A DNA stretch of 16,524 nt from Myxococcales bacterium (GCA_013298325.1 JAAFHJ010000049.1:1-16524), one strand, 5' to 3'; positions 1 to 6,933 are shown, numbered from the stretch's first letter. Program-made: numbers and translations. The notes: generated from the letters alone by a model not told the origin.

Positions 1-1
1 G

Positions 2-199
2 ACGCGGGCCCTTGAAGCGAATGGCGTCCCCCGGGCGGCACTCGTCGTCGCCGGTTTCGGGGAGAACCACGCCCTCGCGCCGAACGACACCCCCGAGCAC
101 CGCGCCATGAACCGTCGCGTGGAGATCGCGCCGGTGCCGAAGGTCGAGCCGATCGCCCCGGCGGCGAGTGCCGCTGCTGCCCCGAGCGATGCGCCGTGA
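2..199 (+). CDS. OmpA-family peptidoglycan-binding protein, C-terminal fragment
   Basis: Only the last 65 codons are inside the window; the gene begins upstream. The frame reads TRALEANGVPRAALVVAGFG and then ENHALAPNDTPEHRAMNRRV, followed by EI. This is the C-terminal half of an OmpA/MotB/Pal peptidoglycan-associating domain: a helix ending in A-x-x-x-x-G-V, the strand V-x-G-F-G-E, the N-D-T-x-E-x-R-A loop and the closing N-R-R-V-E-I strand. The NDTxExR segment carries the Asp and Arg that in this family contact diaminopimelate in peptidoglycan. About 22 Ala/Pro-rich residues follow the domain. The protein is probably a periplasmic or outer-membrane anchor to the cell wall, but what lies N-terminal to the domain cannot be seen. 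The TGA stop at 197-199 overlaps the GTG of the next gene, which implies co-translation. Confidence 0.85.
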   Translation, partial: TRALEANGVPRAALVVAGFGENHALAPNDTPEHRAMNRRVEIAPVPKVEPIAPAASAAAAPSDAP

Positions 200-897
200 G
201 CGACGCCCCGGAACCTACGGAAATTCAAAAACAATGGGCCGAGCTCACTGCGACGGTCGCCGCCGCGCGCCCGACCGCCGATCGCCCCTGGCTCGCCTAC
301 GTGGAGAGTCTCCTCGCTCGCCTGCAACCGCCGAAGGCGCCGCCGCCGCGCGTCGTTGCCGCGATCCTCGGCAAGATCCTGGCGGCGCTCCCGAAGCTCG
401 TCGCCGTGCCGGTCGAGGCGAGCTTGCCGGTTTCGCATGCCGAAGGGCGAGGGCGCCTGCTGGAGGCCCTCCACGCCGAGGGGATCTTCCCCGAAGAAAC
501 GCTGCCCATTTCAGCGCTTGCGCGTGAGTTGTACGCTCAGGCGCGTGCGGCGCTTGTTGCTGCCCGCGATCTCGCCCAAGCGCTCGTCACCGAGGCAGAT
601 ACCGCCGGCCCCTACAACGCGGGCGCCCTCGCCGCCGAAGCGCTTCGGGAGGCTTCGCGCCTCTCGAGCCTCTACGTGCGCGCCCTCCTCGCCCAGCTCG
701 ACGCCTACCGGGCGCTCGCCGTCCTGCCCGCGGCGCCGGAGCCGAAGGCGCTCAAAGGGCCGGGGCGCGCGGCGCCAAGCACAAAGAAATCAGCAAAGAA
801 AAAGACCGTCGACAAGGCAAAGAGCCTTAAGTCGCAGATGCGGCCCGGCAAGAATTCCGTCTCCGCCCGGCGAAGCGCTGGATCGGAGAACAAGTAA
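196..897 (+). CDS. Hypothetical protein, helical with Lys-rich tail
   Basis: The product has 233 residues and I do not recognise its family. It begins at GTG 196, inside a GTGA overlap with the stop of the OmpA-family gene, so translational coupling probably replaces a clear ribosome binding site, which I do not see. There is no signal peptide or membrane segment. The body (about residues 5-180) is Ala/Leu-rich and looks mostly alpha-helical. The tail from about 190 to 233 is strongly basic, with runs of Lys, Ser and Arg such as STKKSAKKKTVDKAK, suggestive of binding to a nucleic acid or another acidic partner. The context implies joint expression with the OmpA-family protein, but no shared function can be read. 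The tail is richer in AAG/AAA codons than the body. That the gene is real rests on the overlap and on a frame with normal composition. Confidence 0.65.
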   Translation: MSDAPEPTEIQKQWAELTATVAAARPTADRPWLAYVESLLARLQPPKAPPPRVVAAILGKILAALPKLVAVPVEASLPVSHAEGRGRLLEALHAEGIFPEETLPISALARELYAQARAALVAARDLAQALVTEADTAGPYNAGALAAEALREASRLSSLYVRALLAQLDAYRALAVLPAAPEPKALKGPGRAAPSTKKSAKKKTVDKAKSLKSQMRPGKNSVSARRSAGSENK

Positions 898-919
898 CCA
901 GGCGATGCGCAACCAGTCG

Positions 920-1495
920 CTATTTCTTGGCGAGTTTCAATTCGGCTTCCCGGAGCACATTTGAGCGCGCACCGGAGGCGGAGAGGGTCCCGACGAGTTC
1001 GCCGCTCGGTGACGGTTCTGCGAGGAGGGTGCCGTAGAAGCCGTCGGTCCCGGTCGTCGGCTTCAGCGTCGCCGTGACGCGGCCCGCTTCACTGCGGCCG
1101 GCGATCATGAGGTCGCCAAGGGCGCCAGAGACGGTCCCGGAGACGGTCCCTTGGGCGTCGACGGCGAGCTCGATCTTGCCGGCGCCGAGCGCCGCCTTGC
1201 TCTCAAAGTCGACCTTCTTGACGCCTTGAAACTCTTTGCTTTCGGGCAGGTACAAAGTCCCGGCTTTGCTCTCGAAATCCCCCGCATAGCTCGCACCGGC
1301 CGCTGCCGGCTTCGCGGCCGACGAACCACTCGTCGCGGGGACAGCACTTGCCGAAGGGGCCGGGGCGGCGCTTGCGGAGGCTGCGGCGCTTGCCGCCGAC
1401 GGCTTGTCGTCCCCTTTGCCGCACCCGACGGTGAAGGCGAGGAAAAACGCGACGGAAACCGAAAGGACCGACGGAGCCAGACGAGCAGGGACCAT
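920..1495 (-). CDS. Putative lipoprotein with Ala/Ser-rich linker
   Basis: The product has 191 residues. An N-terminal hydrophobic signal (about residues 8-24) ends in FTVGC, with Cys25 as the likely lipidation site. The lipobox is imperfect because Thr rather than Leu/Val is at -3. Residues 26-68 are an Ala/Ser/Pro linker, typical of myxobacterial lipoproteins. The rest (about 69-191) looks like a small beta-rich domain with repeated G-x-V-S/T-G-T strands, for example GTVSGTVSGALGDLMIAGR, and an LREAELKLAKK end. Similar small lipoproteins of unknown role occur in this phylum. The start is well supported: AGGAG at 1503-1507 lies 7 bases upstream of the ATG and overlaps the stop codon of the SctQ-like gene, so the two are almost certainly one transcript with coupled translation. 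A pilotin-like role for a secretion ring is conceivable but nothing in the sequence proves it. Confidence 0.8.
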   Translation of the reverse strand: MVPARLAPSVLSVSVAFFLAFTVGCGKGDDKPSAASAAASASAAPAPSASAVPATSGSSAAKPAAAGASYAGDFESKAGTLYLPESKEFQGVKKVDFESKAALGAGKIELAVDAQGTVSGTVSGALGDLMIAGRSEAGRVTATLKPTTGTDGFYGTLLAEPSPSGELVGTLSASGARSNVLREAELKLAKK

Positions 1496-1502
1496 GGCCG
1501 CG

Positions 1503-1507
1503 CTCCT
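1503..1507 (-). promoter_or_regulatory. Ribosome binding site overlapping upstream stop codon
   Basis: On the minus strand the stop TAG of the SctQ-like gene runs into GAG, giving TAGGAG, and the lipoprotein ATG follows after 7 bases. The site decides the lipoprotein start and indicates stop-to-start translational coupling in a two-gene unit. Confidence 0.65.
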
Positions 1508-2540
1508 ACTTCAGGCCACGGCCTGTCGCCAGGTTTGTCACCACACGGAAGGCGAGGTCTTGGCCGACGCCGACCAGATCGCCAGCCACAAGTGGCGCCC
1601 CGTCGGTGGCAGCAAGGTGGGCGCGGCCGGTGACGTCGCCAGCGAGTCGCAGCGTGTCCCCCGGCAGAAACTCTTTGATATCACATACAGTTTCGCCGAT
1701 GACGACCGCCACTACGATCTCCCCAGAGGCCGCGATCGGTGGCGGCGCCGCCTCGCCGGCGAGGACCACCCGGTCGCCATGGACCGTCGCCGCCCGCCGC
1801 CAGGAACGCCCCGCGTCCCCAGGCGCCCCGTCGAGCGTCGACTCGGAGATTTTGACGACGGCTGGCCAACCGTTGGCGGCGTTTGGCAGGTCGCCGAGAA
1901 GGAGCAGATCGTCGGGCTGAAGTGCCGCAAGTGTTGATAAATTAATTGAAAAATTGGAAACGGCGACGGTCGCCTCCCCGCGCGCTACCCCCTTTTCCAG
2001 GATCTCGCCCAGGCAAACATGGCCGACCGATTGGCCACGCACGGAGACCGCATACCAATGGGCGGCGGCAACCTGTGCAGGATGCACGCGATGGACGTTC
2101 GCCAAGGACTCCGTCGGGAGGCTTGCGGCGAGGGCGGCGCCAAGGAGGGCGCTTGCGAGTTCGGTCGTCGGTTCTGCGAGGGGCGATGGGCCTTCGGAGG
2201 CCGCCCCCGGGATGGCACTCCGCAGACGGGTCGCGAGCGCGCCATCGATCGCGACTGCGACGCGGGTCTCTTGGGCGCCCACGAGGGCGGCCGCCGCAAA
2301 TCCGACGATCGGCCCCGGGACCTCCACCAGCCGGATCGGCCCGCCGAAGAGCTCTTCGGCAAACGTCGCGAGTCGGGCGAACGCCGCGGAAATAGTCGCG
2401 TTCCCTCCGGGCTCGGTGGCAGCAGCGAAGAATGACGGCAGGAGCGCGAGCGCAGATCGGCGCGGCGTGGTCGTCGGGGTGGGCGGGGCGACGGGGGGAA
2501 GGCTCAAGCGTAAAAATCTCGAAGCTAGGAGGTCTCGCAA
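1506..2540 (-). CDS. FliM/FliN/SctQ-like protein with two SpoA domains
   Basis: From the chosen TTG start the product has 344 residues, close to the usual 300-350 of type III secretion C-ring proteins (SctQ). The C-terminal segment (about 273-337) fits a SpoA domain: IGET, PGDTLRL, then DGAPLVAGDLVGVGQDLAFR, ending V-V-T-N-L. A more divergent copy lies at about 190-260 (LSTLAALQPDDLLLLGD). The N-terminal half resembles the FliM/SctQ middle domain. SctQ and FliM/FliN build the cytoplasmic sorting ring or flagellar switch, but no other type III or flagellar gene is present here. The open frame extends to 2960, but that extension is antisense to the metzincin gene and has low-complexity composition. 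TTG 2540 is the longest start that avoids it; its ribosome binding site is weak, and TTG 2507 is an alternative. The stop overlaps the binding site of the downstream lipoprotein gene. The family call is fair; the exact system is unknown. Confidence 0.6.
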   Translation of the reverse strand: MRDLLASRFLRLSLPPVAPPTPTTTPRRSALALLPSFFAAATEPGGNATISAAFARLATFAEELFGGPIRLVEVPGPIVGFAAAALVGAQETRVAVAIDGALATRLRSAIPGAASEGPSPLAEPTTELASALLGAALAASLPTESLANVHRVHPAQVAAAHWYAVSVRGQSVGHVCLGEILEKGVARGEATVAVSNFSINLSTLAALQPDDLLLLGDLPNAANGWPAVVKISESTLDGAPGDAGRSWRRAATVHGDRVVLAGEAAPPPIAASGEIVVAVVIGETVCDIKEFLPGDTLRLAGDVTGRAHLAATDGAPLVAGDLVGVGQDLAFRVVTNLATGRGLK

Positions 2541-2635
2541 CGTACTCGTTCCATTCCCCTTTTGGCGGGTCGCTTTGCTACCTTCCCCACTTCGTACGCG
2601 CTGTCGCTCGGCGGTTCGCCAGGTTCGGTGCAGTC

Positions 2636-2641
2636 GGGAGG
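2636..2641 (+). promoter_or_regulatory. Ribosome binding site of the metzincin lipoprotein gene
   Basis: GGGAGG lies 5 bases before ATG 2647. It fixes this start against the open frame that continues upstream to 1954 without a stop. Confidence 0.7.
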
Positions 2642-2646
2642 TCTCC

Positions 2647-4188
2647 ATGCCCATTCGGTCCCGCGTCCTTGTTTCCGGAATGTTTGCGACCGTCTCGTCG
2701 CTCGCCCTGCTCTTCGCTGCCTGCGGCGGAGAGGTCGAAAATCCGGCGCGCACGCGCTTTGATCCCTCCGCGGGGGTCGACGGCGCCCAGGTAGACGCCG
2801 ACGCCGACGGCGCAGGACTCGATGGCGGAACCGACGCAGACACGGCCGACGCCTCCGACGCGGCCGCCGACGTCATCACCCCCGACACGGGCCCCGTCGA
2901 CGAGCTCGCGCCGATCACCGAAATCGACCTCGGGACGGTCGCGAACGGCACCACCCACACGTTCCGCGTCGGTCCGAATACCGTCGGTGTCCAAATCCTC
3001 GCTCAGGCATCGACTCCGCAAAATGTTGGAATTTCCGATATTTTTGCTCCGGATGGCACCGTCGTCTCCAAGGACTTCATCCCGACGAAGGGGACCTTCG
3101 GCACCCAGATCGGCGCCGATGGTTTGGGGGCCGCTTCCATCCCCGTGCAGAACCTCCCCGTCACGATGCCGACCGTTGCCGAAGGGGACTGGACGGCCAG
3201 CTTCTTTGACGACGACGCGACTCCGATCCAAGCGAGGGTCAAAACTCTCCAGACCGACGACGGTCGTTTTCACGGCGGTACCCTCGACATTCACTTGTGG
3301 ATCCCTGACGGGCTTCAAATGTCCGACGGCGACCAAATCGTCCCGGTGACCGTTGCCGGAGGTCCCGCCCAGCGGAGCGTGAAGGCGCGCCTCGATTCGT
3401 TCTACGCGCTCCTCCAAAAGACCACGGGAATTGGGCGCGGAAACGTCACGCTGCACGCCATTCCCTCGTCCTTCCGGACCCTCGAAGGGGACGACGGCTT
3501 CGACGAACTTGTGCCGCTTCTCAAATCGTCGTCGGCGATCGGCGAGCAGCGAGCCATGCACTTTTTCTGGGTCGAATCGAGCCCGAACCTCTCCTGGTGG
3601 GGGATCGCTAGCGGCATTCCAGGAGCCGCCCAATCCCCCGGGACACCGCTCGCCGGCGTCGTCCTCGCCACGATTGATCAAGCGCCTCCCGAATACGAAG
3701 GAAGCGTGATGCTCCACGAAATGGGGCATTTCATCGGCCTCCAACATCCGACTGAGTTTGACGGTCTCGGTCAAGACCTGCTCGAAGATACCCCGGTTTG
3801 TCCAAACCTGACGTTTAACAACTACCAGAACTGTCCGGACGGCGACAATATCATGTTTGCGGCAGGTGCCCTCGACCTCAACGCCGTCGCGACGTCGCCG
3901 CTTCAAACGAACATCTTCCGGAGTTCTTTCGTCTACAAGGCGCTCCGCCGCGATCCGCAGGCCCCCCTTCCGAGCCCGACCCCGTCCCGATCGCTCTTCA
4001 CAAAGAAACCGCGATTTGGCGCGTGGTCCCCGCAGAGCCCTCTCGCGACGCTCCTCGCCGGTGGTTGTGGGCACCAGCACCTGCCGAAGAAGGCGCAACC
4101 TTCAGAGATTGCTGGGCTTCGTGCGCTCGTCGCCGATCGAAGCGCCCCTGGCTTCGTCCGGGAGCGGGCGCGACGGATGCTCCCCTGA
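2647..4188 (+). CDS. Metzincin-type zinc metalloprotease lipoprotein
   Basis: The product has 513 residues. A signal peptide ends at LFAAC, with Cys26 as the lipid anchor, so the protein is probably tethered to the outer membrane. Residues 45-85 are an Asp/Ala-rich linker (VDADADGAGLDGGTDADTAD), typical of deltaproteobacterial surface lipoproteins. Residues about 90-200 form a beta-rich region (DLGTVANGTTHTFRVG ... EGDWTASFFDD) resembling a prepeptidase C-terminal-like domain. The catalytic signature is HEMGHFIGLQH: His357, His361 and His367 as zinc ligands and Glu358 as the base, i.e. the metzincin HExxHxxGxxH form. NIMF follows with Met403 as the probable Met-turn. Two cysteines (in PVCPN and QNCPD) sit between helix and Met-turn, as in the pappalysin-like M43 group, but the subfamily is not certain. 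About 90 residues follow, including a GGCGHQH stretch. The start is set by GGGAGG. A UbiA-family gene follows after 72 bases on the same strand. Confidence 0.85.
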   Translation: MPIRSRVLVSGMFATVSSLALLFAACGGEVENPARTRFDPSAGVDGAQVDADADGAGLDGGTDADTADASDAAADVITPDTGPVDELAPITEIDLGTVANGTTHTFRVGPNTVGVQILAQASTPQNVGISDIFAPDGTVVSKDFIPTKGTFGTQIGADGLGAASIPVQNLPVTMPTVAEGDWTASFFDDDATPIQARVKTLQTDDGRFHGGTLDIHLWIPDGLQMSDGDQIVPVTVAGGPAQRSVKARLDSFYALLQKTTGIGRGNVTLHAIPSSFRTLEGDDGFDELVPLLKSSSAIGEQRAMHFFWVESSPNLSWWGIASGIPGAAQSPGTPLAGVVLATIDQAPPEYEGSVMLHEMGHFIGLQHPTEFDGLGQDLLEDTPVCPNLTFNNYQNCPDGDNIMFAAGALDLNAVATSPLQTNIFRSSFVYKALRRDPQAPLPSPTPSRSLFTKKPRFGAWSPQSPLATLLAGGCGHQHLPKKAQPSEIAGLRALVADRSAPGFVRERARRMLP

Positions 4189-4216
4189 CGGCAAATTCGG
4201 CCGGACCGGGGGGCGC

Positions 4217-4230
4217 AGGAAAGGTTTCCT
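4217..4230 (+). repeat. Small inverted repeat between metzincin and UbiA-family genes
   Basis: AGGAAA-GG-TTTCCT is a perfect 6-base inverted repeat with a 2-base centre, 30 bases before the UbiA-family ATG. The centre is too short for a good terminator loop and no T-run follows. It could be an operator-like palindrome or chance. Confidence 0.3.
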
Positions 4231-4260
4231 TTCTCAGCCGTTGTTGATACTCGTCGGCGA

Positions 4261-5181
4261 ATGTTGCGCGGCATTCTGAAAATGATTCGCCCCCATCAGT
4301 GGGTGAAGAATCTCTTCGTCCTCGCGCCGATGTTCTTCCACAAGGACATCTTCACGACGACGAAGGACGGGGTGCCTGCACTCAACCTCGCGGTCACCGG
4401 TCGCGCGGGGGCAGCAACCCTGGTGTTCTGCCTACTTGCGGGCGCCGTCTACACGATCAACGATCTTGTCGACGTCGAGGCCGACCGTGTCCATCCGGTC
4501 AAGCGTAACCGCCCCATCGCGAGCGGCGCCGTCTCGATCCCGATGGCGAAGCTCGTCGCCGCCGGCCTCGTACTCTTCAGCCTCGCCGCCGCCTTCGCCA
4601 TCGATTGGCGGTTCGGCGCTGTCGCCGGCCTCTATTTCGTCGAGAACCTCGCCTACTCGTTTAAGCTGAAAAACGTAGCATTTCTTGACGTTTCCCTGAT
4701 TTCGCTCGGCTTTGTTCTTCGCGTCATCGCTGGCGGTTTTGCAACGGGGACGCCGCTCTCCGGCTACCTCCTTGCCTGTACGGCGCTCCTCGCGCTCTTC
4801 CTCGGCTTCGGGAAGCGGCGCCACGAACTTGAAGGCGAGCACGCCGCCAAGCAGCGCGCCGCCCTGAAGGCGTACACGCCCGAGTCGTTGAACGTCGCCC
4901 TCGCGCTCACCGGGCTCGCCACTGCCGGGACCTACCTCGCCTACACGCTCAATCCGAAGACCCAGGCGCTCTTCAATACCGACAAGCTCTGGCTGACCGT
5001 CCCGTTTACGATGTTCGGGATCGGCCGCTTCCTGATGCTGGTGAGCGGGCGTGCGGGGCGCGGCAAGAAGGCCGAATCGCCGACGCAGGAGATGCTGTCG
5101 GACGTCCCCTTCGTTTTGAACTTGGTCGTCTGGATCGTCGTCGTCGTGGCGATCGTCTACCGCCTCCGCCCGGGACCGTGA
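4261..5181 (+). CDS. UbiA-family transferase, decaprenyl-phosphate phosphoribosyltransferase type
   Basis: The product has 306 residues, the usual length for this family, and is an integral membrane protein with about eight or nine hydrophobic helices. It starts MLRGILKMIRPHQWVKNLFV, the typical N-terminus of decaprenyl-phosphate phosphoribosyltransferases (5-phosphoribosyl diphosphate plus a polyprenyl phosphate giving polyprenyl-phosphoryl-phosphoribose). The prenyltransferase Asp motif is NDLVDVEADR (residues 67-76: Asp68, Asp71, Asp75), followed by HPVKRNRPIASG (78-89), which is characteristic of the subgroup. A second block reads SFKLKNVAFLDVSLISLGFV then LRVIAGG. In actinobacteria the product feeds DprE1/DprE2 to make decaprenyl-phosphoryl-arabinose; neither partner is here, and the acceptor in this organism could be another polyprenyl phosphate. 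ATG 4261 has no clear ribosome binding site, but the encoded N-terminus matches the family. It may be cotranscribed with the lipoprotein upstream. Confidence 0.85.
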   Translation: MLRGILKMIRPHQWVKNLFVLAPMFFHKDIFTTTKDGVPALNLAVTGRAGAATLVFCLLAGAVYTINDLVDVEADRVHPVKRNRPIASGAVSIPMAKLVAAGLVLFSLAAAFAIDWRFGAVAGLYFVENLAYSFKLKNVAFLDVSLISLGFVLRVIAGGFATGTPLSGYLLACTALLALFLGFGKRRHELEGEHAAKQRAALKAYTPESLNVALALTGLATAGTYLAYTLNPKTQALFNTDKLWLTVPFTMFGIGRFLMLVSGRAGRGKKAESPTQEMLSDVPFVLNLVVWIVVVVAIVYRLRPGP

Positions 5182-5193
5182 CGGGGCGATAAC

Positions 5194-5219
5194 CGCGCTT
5201 TTTCTAACGAAGGAGCGCG
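5194..5219. terminator. Possible weak bidirectional terminator
   Basis: CGCGCT (5194-5199) and AGCGCG (5214-5219) are exact reverse complements around a 14-base loop that begins with a T-run. The site spans the end of the convergent hydrolase gene. The stem is short and the loop long, so this is only a candidate. Confidence 0.22.
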
Positions 5220-6052
5220 TTTAGGACGCCCTGCGGATCGTCTACATGGATCCAATGGCCGGCCTCGGGGAGCGTCACGAGGTCGACCTGATCGGGATGG
5301 TCGACGACCGCCCGCTCGGCCCTTTCGCGATCATGGGCATCGAAGACGCTCGACCGCCCGCCGATCACAAGGTGAACCGCGAGCCCCGCCGGCGGGTGCT
5401 CGACGACCGACCAGAGATCGCGGTGAAAATAGTCGTCTAGGAGGCGCCGGATCGCCGCAAGATCGAGGCGAAATCGGTATTGTTCCTCGGTTTGATCGGC
5501 GACGCGGACCAGGTTCATCGCGAGCCAGCGTGCGAGCATCTCCGAGGTGCCAAGGGCGCGGAGGTCTGCCACGAAGGCCTCTCGCGACGGCACGAGTTTT
5601 GGAGCCTTTTCAAGGGCATCGAGGACATCGAGCGTCGACTCCGAGCCGTGCTTCAGGGGGCGCGCCCCCGGCGTCGAGTCGAGGACGAAGAGGTCGCGCA
5701 GGGTCGTGGTCGACGCCGACGACAGCGCGGCATAGGCAAGGGCGACTTTTCCGCCGAAGCTGTGGCCGACGATCGCGGTTACCGGCAGCGGCAAGGCGGC
5801 GGCGAGGCGCACCAAATCCTCCGCGCAGGCGGCGACCGTCTCGACCGGCGGCTCTTCCCCGGGACCGGTCTCGTGGAGGGATTGACCGTGGCGTCGGAGG
5901 TCGACGAGCACCGCCGCGTAGCTCGGGCGCGCCTCGACAAACTGCTTCGCGAGCGTCCGAAAATTGCCGCCCGACCCGAGAATCCCGTGACAAAACAAGA
6001 TGCTTTGCGTGGCGCTGGACCCGCTGGCGACGACACTCACGTGGTGAAGCAT
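5204..6052 (-). CDS. Alpha/beta hydrolase, YbfF/ABHD11-like esterase
   Basis: The product has 282 residues from ATG 6052. The oxyanion-loop motif HGILGSGGNF begins at residue 22 and is followed by VLVDLRRHGQS. The nucleophile elbow is GHSFGG, with Ser98. FVLDSTPG places Asp125 where YbfF-type esterases carry the acid of the triad. AGHWIHVDDP gives the catalytic His266. The pattern HG-x-x-GS-x-x-N, D-x-R-x-HG-x-S, GHSxGGK, GGRSS and GHWxHxDxP is that of the YbfF/ABHD11 group of small acyl-ester hydrolases. No signal peptide is present, so it is probably cytoplasmic. The natural substrate is unknown. The open frame allows GTG 6103 (299 residues), but the extra residues look non-homologous and would leave only 29 bases to the divergent CPBP gene; GAGG sits 3 bases before ATG 6052. 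It converges on the UbiA-family gene with a 22-base gap. Confidence 0.85.
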   Translation of the reverse strand: MLHHVSVVASGSSATQSILFCHGILGSGGNFRTLAKQFVEARPSYAAVLVDLRRHGQSLHETGPGEEPPVETVAACAEDLVRLAAALPLPVTAIVGHSFGGKVALAYAALSSASTTTLRDLFVLDSTPGARPLKHGSESTLDVLDALEKAPKLVPSREAFVADLRALGTSEMLARWLAMNLVRVADQTEEQYRFRLDLAAIRRLLDDYFHRDLWSVVEHPPAGLAVHLVIGGRSSVFDAHDRERAERAVVDHPDQVDLVTLPEAGHWIHVDDPQGVLNALLR

Positions 6053-6132
6053 CGGCCTCGGATAGCCGCAAAGCGCGCAAGAAACGACGCGGAATTTCGC
6101 CACCGGCCGCGCAGGTCGCTACCGTCCCACCC

Positions 6133-6924
6133 ATGGCCGAAGCCGCGCCCTCGAAATCGACCTCTGCGTCTGTCGGCCCGTCGTCGCTCAGCGACCGCCC
6201 GAGCCCCTTCGTCGAGCTCGCGCTCGTATTGCCTGTATTCCTCATCTATCACCTCGGCGTCGTCTTTCTCGACATCCAAAACGCGACAGATTTCCTCACG
6301 TTCGGGATGCTTACCCTCGCCGACGGCTCCAAGCTTCGGTACCTCGGGCTGACCGCCTGCATCGGCATCGCCCTCGCGCTCATCTTCCTCGCCCTCGGTC
6401 GCGGTCAGGCGTTTCAACGGAAGAAGTTCATTCAGATCGCGCTTGAAGGGGTCGCCTACGCGGTGATCATGCGACTCATTTCCGGGCTCGCGATCACGAA
6501 GCTCTTTGCCGTTGCCGGAAAGGTGGGGGACACCGGCCCCGTCGAAGGGCTCGTGCTTTCCTGCGGCGCCGGCTTCTACGAAGAGATCGCCTTTCGGGTC
6601 GTACTCTTTGGGCTCGGCGCGAAGCTTCTCTTGTGGTTCTTTTCCCACGAACAGCTCGCACTCACGACGGTCGCAGGAGGCACCGCCAACAAGCGAAAGC
6701 TCTCCGGCCGCGGAATGGCTGCGGCGGCGGTCTGGGCGGTCGTCTCTGCCGCCATCTTCAGCGGGATCCACTACGTCGGCGCCCTTGGGGACCCCTTCGA
6801 GCTGAAGTCGTTTCTCTTCCGCTTCCTTTTGGGCCTTTGTTTGACGACCGTCTACCTCCTGCGAGGCTTCGCCGCGGCCGTCTGGACCCACGCCGTCTAC
6901 GACATTTGGGTCCTGGTTTTTTAA
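6133..6924 (+). CDS. CPBP-family intramembrane glutamic endopeptidase
   Basis: The product has 263 residues. After a polar N-terminus of about 25 residues come several membrane segments (roughly 27-48, 70-90, 105-128, 140-170, 195-215, 228-262). The three CPBP (Abi/CAAX protease) motifs are in order: YEEIAFR with Glu150/Glu151 and Arg155, FSGIH with Phe209 and His213, and THAVYD with His253, where the common Asn four residues on is Asp257. Family members are glutamate-dependent intramembrane proteases acting in prenyl-protein processing, bacteriocin immunity or, in this phylum, MYXO-CTERM tail processing (myxosortases). Whether this one is a myxosortase cannot be settled from motifs alone. 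The charged 170-192 region between membrane segments is longer than in minimal CPBP proteins. ATG 6133 is chosen because it immediately precedes the coherent protein; the open frame reaches back to 5530 but is antisense to the hydrolase. No strong ribosome binding site is seen. Confidence 0.85.
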   Translation: MAEAAPSKSTSASVGPSSLSDRPSPFVELALVLPVFLIYHLGVVFLDIQNATDFLTFGMLTLADGSKLRYLGLTACIGIALALIFLALGRGQAFQRKKFIQIALEGVAYAVIMRLISGLAITKLFAVAGKVGDTGPVEGLVLSCGAGFYEEIAFRVVLFGLGAKLLLWFFSHEQLALTTVAGGTANKRKLSGRGMAAAAVWAVVSAAIFSGIHYVGALGDPFELKSFLFRFLLGLCLTTVYLLRGFAAAVWTHAVYDIWVLVF

Positions 6925-6929
6925 GGACC
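6909..6929. terminator. Possible bidirectional terminator between convergent genes
   Basis: GGTCC (6909-6913) and GGACC (6925-6929) flank an 11-base loop containing six T in a row (on the minus strand, six A). The stem overlaps the last codons of the CPBP gene, and TTT follows the right arm. The position between convergent stop codons fits a shared terminator, but the stem is only 5 base pairs. Confidence 0.28.
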
Positions 6930-6933
6930 TTTG

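Noticed and set aside
1954..2646. Upstream extension of the metzincin frame from ATG 1954
   Set aside because: It is antisense to the SctQ-like gene; the signal peptide and GGGAGG site show translation begins at 2647.
2793..2880. Repetitive GAC/GCC stretch that looks like a microsatellite
   Set aside because: It encodes the Asp/Ala-rich lipoprotein linker; codons vary and the unit is not a tandem DNA repeat.
2541..2960. N-terminal extension of the SctQ-like frame up to an ATG at 2960
   Set aside because: The extra 140 residues are Ala/Ser/Pro-rich without homology features and run antisense across the signal peptide and linker of the metzincin gene, which has a strong ribosome binding site.
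2578..4098. 506-residue open frame on the minus strand, antisense to the metzincin gene
   Set aside because: It has no family motif and low-complexity, Arg/Gly/Val-rich composition, while the plus strand encodes a lipobox and a complete metalloprotease site. High GC removes stop codons and leaves long antisense frames.
5530..6132. Upstream extension of the CPBP protease frame
   Set aside because: It is Arg-rich shadow sequence antisense to the alpha/beta hydrolase; the recognisable protein begins at ATG 6133.
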